Positions 55,981-64,000 of a DNA stretch of 64,000 nucleotides are shown here, one piece after another. The DNA is from Siphonodentalium dalli (taxonomy: Eukaryota > Mollusca > Scaphopoda > Gadilida > Siphonodentaliidae): positions 201,236,690 through 201,300,689 of the forward strand of contig CP136069.1 of NCBI GenBank assembly GCA_032622095.1. The letters run 5' to 3'. The notes under the pieces were generated by a model. It was not told the origin of the DNA, made no database searches, and worked only from the letters and a program-made list of their open reading frames with translations. Each line of letters begins with the position of its first letter. Position 1 is the first letter of the stretch. A program made the translations under genes and the position numbers.

Positions 55981-56370
55981 ATGATCCAAAACATCGACAA
56001 AATATACTTAAATCAACAAATGGGACGCGTAACTAACATCGGCTTCTATAAGATATGCGATGACGTTTCACGTAACTATTCGTTGTTTGCCGCGTAAAGA
56101 AATAGTCCTTAATAAATAAAGACTCTTTGGCGCATATATTGGCGTATATTTAATAATATAATTTTTCAAACTCTTCATTCATAATAGTTTGTTGGAAATA
56201 TATTGGAAGCTATAGTATTTTGAGACGTAGCTTATGGAATGTTAACAGACCACAAACCGGAAGTCAAAGGTCACCTGGCACTATTTCCTGTTATTAAACG
56301 AACGTTTAATATCACAATTTATAGAATGGGTTTATTGAATGGAATAAGGGTAGAATCATGTAATAAATAT
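55972..56370. mobile_element. Possible TIR element sharing sequence with 5.2 kb
   Basis: TATTTATTACATGATCC at 55977 and GAATCATGTAATAAATA at about 56353 are inverted ends. The right half (56180-56370) is the reverse complement of 5200-5370. Adjacent to the palindrome, possibly one composite element. Confidence 0.5.
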
Positions 56371-56980
56371 ATATTAAGGACGTTAATGACACATATTGTA
56401 TAACATTTATTTACCGTGTGAGCGCAAAATTGCTTCATAAATTATTGATGGATTGTGAAACCGGAGAGAGAATCGCTAACAGTGGGCAATCTCAATTTAA
56501 TAATTGCATTCTCTGCATATAACACCCTCATGTCCGATTTCGCCCACATATTGACCATGTAATGCAGAACATCATAGCACACGACACGCCAAAATTCAGG
56601 CCAATCGGTTAGAGACCTGAGATATTACATGTTAGCGAAAGATTATCAATGCGATATTGTCTCTTATATAATGCGTTTCTCAGAAGGGTTAAAGTGCTTT
56701 CAGCGGTGTCCGTCATTATATCAAACATCAAAGCAAAATATTGGACAAACTCCGCGCACCGTCAGCCAGTTTTCTTTATGTCGTTATCAATGACATTTTC
56801 ATGTTTGCCATGTTTGCCATCCGTCAATTTGACTGGCAATCCCCAAGTATATAATAAAAAACCATAACTTGAAGCAGAAGAGTTAAGTGTAATTTGCACA
56901 GAACATAGTATTGGAAATAGTTCGGTGTCATTACCATCCTACAAACAAAACAACTTGTGAGCGCTTACGCAACAGTGGTG
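56371..56980. other. Intron sequence, no element recognised
   Basis: AT-rich intron DNA of the class B-like receptor gene; a 72-codon ORF at 56649-56867 has no family resemblance. Confidence 0.4.
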
Positions 56981-56984
56981 ATAA

Positions 56985-57695
56985 TACACACATCATGTAT
57001 ACACCATGCGTGTTTATGGCCGCAACAATACACATATTGTATACACCATGCGTGTTTATGGCCGCAATAATACACATAGTGTATACACCATGCGTGTTTA
57101 GGGGCTGCAATAATACACATCTTGTATATACCATGCGTGTTTAGGGGCTGCAATCAAGTATAAACACATCATGTATACACTATGCGTGTTAAGTGCTGCA
57201 ATAATACACATCATGTATACAACATGCGTGTTTAGCGGCTGCAATAATACACATATTGTATACACCATGTGTGTTTAGGGGCTGCTATAATACACATCAT
57301 GTATACACCATGCGTGTTTAGGAGCTGCTATAATACACATCATGTATACACCATGATACTACACACATGTATACACCATATAATACACAAATGTATACAC
57401 CATGCGTGCATAATAAAATAAACACATGTACACTCCATGCGTCTGTATGGGCTGTTATAATATACAGCATGTATATACCATGATACTACACATATCATGT
57501 ATACACCATGCGTGTTTAGGGGCTGATATCATGTATAAATACATCAAGTATACACCATGATACTACACACATCATGTATACACAATGCATGTACAATAAA
57601 CACATAATGTACACACCATGCGTGTTTAGGGGCTGCTATAATACACACATCGTTTATACACCATGCGTGTATAATAAACACACCATATATACACC
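56985..57695. repeat. ~43-bp minisatellite, irregular
   Basis: Units of ATACACATCATGTATACACC, ATGCGTGTTTAGGGGCTGC, AATA with insertions and shortened copies, about 15 in all. Followed by CAGTCAGATGCTCGTAGCCC (57703 onward), which recurs inverted at 60596-60615 next to more copies of the same unit. Confidence 0.9.
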
Positions 57696-58051
57696 GGCAG
57701 TCAGATGCTCGTAGCCCGTTTATATATAACCATGGGTATATGTCAGATATAACCGTACAAAAAAAACGCCGTTCTTTTCACCGTGTATTTATCCATGGTG
57801 TGCGTGCCTGTGGTTGTCCGTAACATGGTGCCCGGTGTTATTGCTTTGAAAGGTAATCATGTTCGACTGGTGTTGTCAGATTGGTAAGATGAGATTAGCG
57901 GTTTCTATGTCTTGTCTGGTCACATTTACTGTTTGAACTTTGTCTGAAATAGACGCACTTTTTATACTAGAATTTGCGCAACAGGAGCGCAGGGAAATCG
58001 CACGTCGAGTTGGTTTAAGGGTTTTTAGAAAAAGTATTTATATGATATAGA

Positions 58052-59093
58052 CAGAGACGTGGCGACAGGGGTGGGGGTTGGGATGTCTCACCCCCCCCCC
58101 CCAACTTTGGTCAAAATGTTCAACAGTTGGAAATTTCATACCTGCCAAAACATTAGTTGGAAATTTCACACCAACATTAAGTAGAAAATGTTCTTGTAGT
58201 TTGATTTTCAAACAAATTATTTGCATATTTTCCTATTTTTGGTAAATATTTTGTACTGAAATGGTCATCAGTCGGAAATTTCCAACTTTAGGAGGGTGAC
58301 AGGTTGGAAATTTCCAACACTTGGGGCAGTTTGTGTCCTGGTCCCTCCCCCGTGGCCAGTCAAAAAAATGCTAGTTAATTTAAGAAAACAATATTGTCAT
58401 GCATTTGGTAAATATTGTCATTGGAATTGTCATCAGTTGAAATTTTCCAACCTAAGTGGGGGTGTCAGGTTTGAAATGTCCAACTCTAGGAAGGTTTGAG
58501 GCTAGTCTAGATGCTAGGATTTTGAGATTTTCTTGTTCAGATTAGAAAAAAATTGCCGACTATCGTTGTCATTGTCCATTCCCCCGTGGCCAATACAAAA
58601 CTGCAAAACAATATTTTACTTCATTTGGTCAAACTTGTGGACTGAAATAGTCATCAGTTGGAGAGTTTTTCAACCTGAGGGGGAGTATGAGGTTTGAAAT
58701 TTCCAACACCAGGAAAGGTTCAATTGAGGTCAGTCTGGATGCATGCTGGGATTTAATATTTTCTTTTATAGTTTTAAAAATGTTCTCACACCGGGCCGAA
58801 GAACCATGGTCAACCCGGTGTGTCCCCGCCTCTTGTCCGTAGCCGTGGGAATTTGTCTGGAGTTAGACCATTAGATGTTATGATTTATGCAATTGTTCAG
58901 GTTAAACTATCTGAATTTTCAAACCTGGAATATAGGTTTTTTTTAAATATATATAGGATATTAGGCGTGAGCACTGATGTAAGGGGGATGGTGCAAATGG
59001 AATTTGTGTTTGGGGTGATTCTGATTCAAGGGGGTGCAGTTGGAATTTCCCATGGTGGACACCCCTAACGGAAACCACATAGCCACGTCCCTG
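58052..59093. mobile_element. hAT-type non-autonomous element with 8-bp TSD
   Basis: The 8-bp duplication GATATAGA lies at 58044-58051 and 59094-59101. The terminal inverted repeats are CAGAGACGTGGC and GCCACGTCCCTG. TSD length and a CAG...CTG terminus fit hAT. The interior is 1042 bp of diverged subrepeats rich in TTGGAAATTTCCAAC (a near-palindrome) and GTCCCTCCCC, with no transposase. Related copies are at 6720-7779 and 59434-60290, ends only at 1797 and 33489. It lies in the receptor intron. Confidence 0.85.
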
Positions 59094-59433
59094 GATATAG
59101 AGAGGCAAACAGAACGATACCATATATATACAATATGCGGTTGCATCTAATTTGGATTTATTGGGATGTCTTTAGTGCACTTTTGTGGTTACGAGAGCTC
59201 ATTTCCCCCTGATTTCTGTTCAATATGTGGTCTTCTTCTTTAAAAGTTTTATATGATTTCAAACAGGGGTGGCACCAGGATATCCCCGACAGGGGGGCGG
59301 GCTTTAGCTGGCGGGTTGACAATTACATAACTCACCGACGGGGGATGGCTATGACTCCCCGACCCCCCCCCCCCGTGCCACCCAACATAACTTAGTATCG
59401 ATTATTTAGAATAGGGTATCAAGTAGGGACTTG

Positions 59434-60290
59434 TCGACAGGGGTGGTTATGCAGGGGTCTTACCACCAATTGTAGTCATACCTAATACCCCGAGCAAAAT
59501 TAATTGGAAAATTCACACCAAAATTAGGTTGAAATTGTTCTCGTAGTTTGATTTTCCAACACTTTCTTAGTGACGAATTCGTTGTTGTTAGACCAACGTT
59601 TGCATATTTCCCTTTCATTTGCAAAATTGTGGACTCAAATGGCCATCGGTTGGCAATTTTGAAACCTATGGGTGAGTGTCAGGTTAATAATTTCCCAGAA
59701 TTGGAAAACTTGAGGCCGGTCTATGCTACAGGATTGTCAAATGTTCATGTTCATATTTCAAAAATGTTCTCACATCGGGCCTAACCATCGGCCGACCCGT
59801 GTGTTCTATGTCCTTGCCAGTAGTTACTCGCTAATTAATTTAAGAAAAAATAGATCGGACGACAAGTGGCCACAGTATCAGTATCAGTATCATTTATTTC
59901 GAAACAAGTCATCCGACTTTTTGTTCCGATTTGAAACATGGATATAAATTATAACGTAATCATAAACACAATATGTTAAAATCACTCATCGTACTCATAT
60001 TTCTGGCTATAGAAATATGAGTCAAACAGTTCTTTGAACTGCGTCAGGTTGACGGATGAAACAATCATCTCTGGTAAATTGTTCCATGGTATAACAACTC
60101 TCTGTTTCATTTGGAATAGTCTACCATCTGGTAGTCTGTGAGGGAACATTTGGGAAAAATCAAGGGGGGTGCAAATTGATTTTGGCAAACTTATGAGTTT
60201 GGTGTGGTTCAATGGGGTGAGGTGCAGTTGGAAATTCCAAGGTGGAGACCACCCCAACGAAAACCCTCTAACCAAGTCTCGAGTGCCAAA
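59434..60290. mobile_element. hAT-type element, copy 3, interrupted by a LINE tail
   Basis: GGGACTTGTCGACAGGGGTGG at the start, TAGGTTGAAATTGTTCTCGTAGTTTGATTTTC, AACCTGTG-type blocks and the closing GGGGTGCAGTTGGAAATTCCAAGGTGGAGACCACCCCAACG parallel 58052-59093, but with decayed termini and internal deletions. The segment 59872-60157 is foreign (LINE 3' end). Confidence 0.65.
59872..60157 (-). pseudogene. 5'-truncated LINE 3' end
   Basis: The minus-strand frame reads QRVVIPWNNLPEMIV, SVNLTQFKELFDSYF, a typical carboxy terminus of LINE ORF2 proteins (WNxLP ... FK). After the stop come about 70 bp, then AATAAATGATACTGATACTG: an AATAAA followed by a TGATAC short-repeat tail. It inserted into hAT copy 3, so it is younger than that element. 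Confidence 0.75.
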
Positions 60291-60577
60291 TATCCCACAC
60301 TCAACCAGGGGTGCCTCTCGCAACTTTAGTTTCTGCCCTCGGCATAGGCTTATTTGTTTCTTATCCGATAATACACTTCACCGGCGGCAACCATACTCTG
60401 AAATAAAACGCTTCCGTGACGATCACACGATAAAGTCGTGCTGCAAGTAAGACGATAATTGTATTGTAGAAATGATACGGAAGACCGATTGTCAAAAAAT
60501 TCAACATCAAAATACACAGGGCAAGACTTATCGATCCAAACTGTGGAGTGTGTTTTCGTTGTGTATTTTCGCATATA

Positions 60578-61165
60578 CCCATGGTTATATATAAACGGGC
60601 TACGAGCATCTGACTGCGGGTGTGTATAATAAACACATCATGTACACGCCATGCGTGTATAATAAACACATCATGTGTATACCATGCGTGTTACTGGCTG
60701 GCTGCTATAATACACATATCATGTATACAACATGATAACACACCAATCATGTATACACCATGCGTGTTTATGGGCTACCATTGCTACGCCAATACGCACA
60801 ATTATATAGTTTCACCAACATGTGGATTTCAGAGATCCGTACGATGGGTCGAGCTACCTTATCTGGGCCAGGACGAGCTGATGCCAATAGAATGTAGCGA
60901 AAATATGTAATATCAATGGAACCCAATATCTGAAATCCACATGTTGGTGAAAACCTATAAATCTACTTATTGGTGTAGCAATAGCATCCCATACGCACGC
61001 ATGATGTTTGCATGATGTGTCTATTATCATGGTGTATACATGATGTGTGTATTATAGCAGCCAGTAAACATGCATGGTGTACACATGATGTGTTTATTAT
61101 ACATGTATGTGTGCACATGATATGTGTATTATACACGCATGGTGTATACATGATGCAAAATGGTT
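60578..61165. mobile_element. Fold-back built on the 43-bp minisatellite
   Basis: Minisatellite-type units (ATCATGTATACACCATGCGTG) at 60625-60780 and their reverse complement at 60985-61155 flank an inner inverted pair: TTTCACCAACATGTGGATTTCAG (60808-60830) and CTGAAATCCACATGTTGGTGAAA (60931-60953). The left outer word TATATAAACGGGCTACGAGC (60588 onward) occurs inverted at about 57709-57735. The whole 57-61 kb stretch is one inverted series. Confidence 0.75.
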
Positions 61166-61384
61166 ACGTCAAAATGAAAATCGTATATCCCAGAATACCG
61201 AACGTGTTATTCCACTCTCAATATGTTATCATACTCTCATCACTACGTCATCATAATTTTGCGTCATTCGGTATCATTACGCGTTAATTTCACATAAACG
61301 GCTGGCTGGGTTGTCATTGGAATACTATGGTATATGTCTTACCATGCATTTCATTGTGGTCTGGGTCGTAAAAACTGGTACAGA

Positions 61385-61518
61385 AAGTATAATAAACACA
61401 ACAGTTTAATATTCTGAGTAGCGTGCGATTTTGTCTGCTCCAGTGCGACGTGAGCGCCTCGTACAAATAATCCTCCGCATCTCACTCGAGGAAAAAAACC
61501 GTACGCTACTCAGTACAG
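61385..61518. repeat. Imperfect palindrome
   Basis: TTCTGAGTAGCGTGCGATTTT...GACGTGAGCGC pairs loosely with CCGCATCTCACTCGAG...AACCGTACGCTACTCAGTA. ATAATAAACACAAC precedes the left arm, as in the other palindromes. 61520-62012 is intron with no recognisable element. Confidence 0.65.
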
Positions 61519-62012
61519 TTAACTATTGTCTATTTATCTTGCAATTCTTTCAATCGAAGAGCGAATGACTTCAGTATTTCGGTTTGGGAACTATGTCGTT
61601 TCGCATACGACATAAAACACTCAACGTCGTTATGCACAACGAAGTACCACTCAGTCAACAATGCAGTGTCACAATAGGTGTTCGTGTAATCCAAATTATT
61701 CGTCATTTGTTTTTGCAATTGTAATTATTATAAATAATCAGCTGATTTGAGATTATATATGAATATATCCGATGTTTTAAAGATAATATTAATAATTGAT
61801 GACAATTGCCGGTGTACATATGTAAAACGATTTTCTCACCACCCCTATTGCATTCGCCGTTATTATTCAGATACCAACTGAATGGTTGCAATCCAGATGA
61901 CAACTTAAGTAAATTGTACGATAAATGACGTAACATGTGTTATAGCCGTGTTTGAAATGCGGTGAACAGAAAATTAGAACGGTGAAATAGAAATGTTTTC
62001 TCATATACTTAC

Positions 62013-63038
62013 CGATGCGTAGTCAAATCTACGACCTCTCCCACATGTTGGTGGACTGTGTGACGTCACATCGACTTTGTTGAAACTGATGATAGCTGAG
62101 AACGAGGGAATAACCCCACCAGTGGGTTCACGACTATCGCAGTAGAACATCGTGAACTGTTCTTTGTTGCACATAAAGCAGAACGGGTTCTTGTAATTGC
62201 CAATGACATGTGTATAGCTGTCGCAAGCTGCTTCGATGTCTTTGTCATACATCTGCCATTCTCCGGTGACGTTGCACGAGGAAACCAACATATCTTCACT
62301 CCGGTCACACATGCGGGGCGTGAATGAACTATCATAGGTCGGCGGCGGTTTGAACGTGACGTCACACAGAGCGTTGGTGTAGAGCAACGGCATTATCTCG
62401 TTATTTTCCAAGGAAGAATTAATCTTAAATGTCTTACTGCAAGAGACCTGTGTCGTCCACTCTACGTAATTGCTAACTCTATTACATCGTGCGCAGTATT
62501 CATTGACGAACGTTGTGCCAGATGGGGTATGAACGGGCGGGCTGACGTAAGCAACGCCGGGTTGCCTAGCGTTTTCACAGAGGAGAACATCAGTTTCGTT
62601 GTCATAGTTACCGTGACAGCTGATTGACATCTGATAGAAAGTGTCACTCTTTGTCACGTTTTTCAGTCTATCTGATAGACAAGAGAAGGTTTGCCAATTT
62701 TGCTGCTTTCGAATGTCGTCAGTAACCACCATACCAACATCCGGGCAACAATCATCGAACACGTGGCAACTGTCGTCACAGTGACATGGATAACCACATG
62801 GGTCGTATGTGCACTGCGTCATATCAATTGACAACATATCACTCGGCGGATAATGCTGACACAGCATGATGCTCGTTTGTAACGCACAGTATGCGTCGTC
62901 CCCGCGTTTAATATATTCATGGAAGCTTTCATTCTCACCTCGAATAATGGCCCGCGTTTCAGTGGGAAGGAGAGCTAGAAGACATGATACTAAATAGTAT
63001 CGGCTACCAGTTACGTATGCCATGGTTGCTGGACACAT
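62013..63038 (-). CDS. Class B-like GPCR, exon 1: signal peptide and somatomedin-B-like ectodomain
   Basis: 342 codons from ATG at 63038 to the donor GTAAGT (62012-62007), phase 0, matching exon 2 at 54334. Residues 1-30 form a signal peptide (an alternative start is Met6; hydrophobic YYLVSCLLALL then ETRA). Residues about 76-101 carry the cysteine pattern of a somatomedin-B domain: C76, C81, C85-x-C87, C91, C97-C98 and then P-D. A Cys-rich region with several N-glycosylation sequons follows (FVNEYCARCN, CNVTGEW, NPFCFMCN). It is extracellular and would position or bind the ligand of the 7TM part. The joined product would be about 889 residues. The pairing of the two exons rests on strand, phase and domain logic; extra small exons in between cannot be excluded. 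No upstream promoter motif is obvious. Confidence 0.85.
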
Positions 63039-63234
63039 TTAAATGTTCGCTTAAATCTGGCTACTACTTGGCATGAGGTTCAGTTATCCACCGTCGATCG
63101 TCCTTTGTCCTGTAAAGAACATGGAGACTGAGTCAGTCCGGGTTAACCAAATCGCCACAGTAAACATACAAACACATTACTATGAAGTTATATTGTATTA
63201 TGACAAAGTATGTTTATCTATATTTATATTTGCG

Positions 63235-64000
63235 AATACCTGTCTGATGGCTGCCTGCCTGTGTTCTATAGCAATTCACAGAGGACCATCTAGATGGCAC
63301 CAAATGGATCTAACATGGGTATGCTTTTAATAATAGGAAGATAATGGTGCGGGTTAGAATTTTATGAAGTGACTCTGCTGTTGTCAGGGACAGAACATGG
63401 GAGGAGCAACAATATATGTTGGCGCAGATCTCCACCAAACTTATACAAAATCATATCCATGATATGAGAAAGATAACGGTGTGGTTTAAAGATAACAAAC
63501 TGTGTGTCATTCGAGTCAGGGGTACACGAAAGGTGAGAGGGGCAACAACATTGATAAAAACTATTTTTTGCGTCGATATCCATCAAGTTGATAAACATTC
63601 TTCTCCATTATACACGGAATCTGATCGTGTGATTTAAAGACGACAAATTGATGCCGTTTGTATGAGGGTGCACGGGAGCACTAACTTGAATACGAATTTG
63701 TTTAATCGCCAATTGCCATCAAACTTAAATATTATAATCTCCGTGATATCAGAAGTCTAATCGTGCGGTTAAAGGTAGGGCTGTTCGAATCAGGGGTGCA
63801 TTGCGGAGAGCGAAACACCTAAATATATCTAGCGCGTTGATGTCCACCAAATGTTGTCCTATTCTTCTGCGTGATACAAAGAATATCATGATGTGGTTTA
63901 CATAGGCTGAATTGGTGCCGTTTGGTTGAGAGATGGGGCCACTAAATTTGATACCAATTTGTTTAGTCGCCGATTTCCACAACTTTTATATATAGTCATC
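63235..64000 (+). repeat. GTCT-type repeat (family T) with ~140-bp tandem units, runs off window
   Basis: CTGCCTGCCTGTGTTCTATAG, CAATTCACAGAGGACCATCTAGATGGCACC is followed by about four diverged units containing CACCAAACTTATA, CATGATATGAGAAAGATAA, GGTGTGGTTTAAAGA and CGAGTCAGGGGTACACGA-like blocks. The inverted relative is 15590-15926. ORFs here are repeat translations. Confidence 0.75.

Noticed and set aside
59982-60323. 113-codon ORF as a gene
   Set aside because: A chance fusion of hAT-element sequence with the C-terminal tail of a LINE.

Overview
The window is AT-rich animal DNA with introns, long intergenic stretches and a very heavy load of transposons and tandem repeats. Three kinds of gene are recognisable: a cyclooxygenase terminal exon, class A receptors and one class B-like receptor. 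Together with the repeat types (tandem Helitron-like units with a GTCT microsatellite, tRNA-derived SINEs, TTAA and hAT miniature elements, fold-back elements) they suggest a marine invertebrate, most likely a lophotrochozoan (mollusc, annelid or brachiopod). This is inference; no species can be named from the sequence alone. Nothing bacterial, CRISPR-like or operon-like is present.

Genes. (1) 928-1283 (+) is the last coding exon of a prostaglandin G/H synthase (COX). It keeps an open frame, a phase-1 acceptor, the aspirin-site serine and an ER-retention-like C-terminus, and it lies inside a 2.15 kb fold-back structure with arms of about 550 bp. Upstream exons are not in the window unless hidden. 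(2) 14509-13496 (-) and 23575-22646 (-) are two intronless, paralogous, divergent rhodopsin-class receptors in tandem, 8 kb apart; the space between them is filled by a dead LINE and other repeats. (3) 63038-62013 plus 54334-52691 (-) form a two-exon gene for a class B-like (adhesion/Methuselah-like) seven-helix receptor with a signal peptide and a somatomedin-B-like domain. The 7.7 kb intron is full of mobile elements. A frameshifted copy of its last ~125 bp lies 0.4 kb downstream.

Region by region. 0-6 kb: COX exon in a fold-back, then nested fold-backs and minisatellites. 6-13 kb: hAT-type element, palindromes, a fold-back with inverted tandem arrays, TTAA elements. 13-24 kb: receptor pair, LINE, minisatellite. 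24-36 kb: palindromes, simple repeats, LINE and SGNH-like remnants, TIR elements, a SINE with clean target duplication. 36-45 kb: short GC-rich tandem array, a fold-back with a MADF-like fragment, TTAA element, palindromes. 45-50.5 kb: a 2 kb head-to-tail array of Helitron-like units, a ~880 bp ATTC tract and a 22-bp minisatellite of about 39 units. 51-63 kb: receptor gene with its repeat-filled intron, including a hAT-type element with a perfect 8-bp target duplication. 63.2-64 kb: the start of another GTCT-plus-tandem repeat that runs off the window.

The window holds no metabolic or defensive gene system. Its most unusual content is structural: at least nine long near-perfect palindromes of unrelated stem sequence but shared design, a self-abutting array of units with Helitron-type ends, and gene pieces (COX exon, receptor 3' end, MADF fragment) inside or beside fold-back elements.
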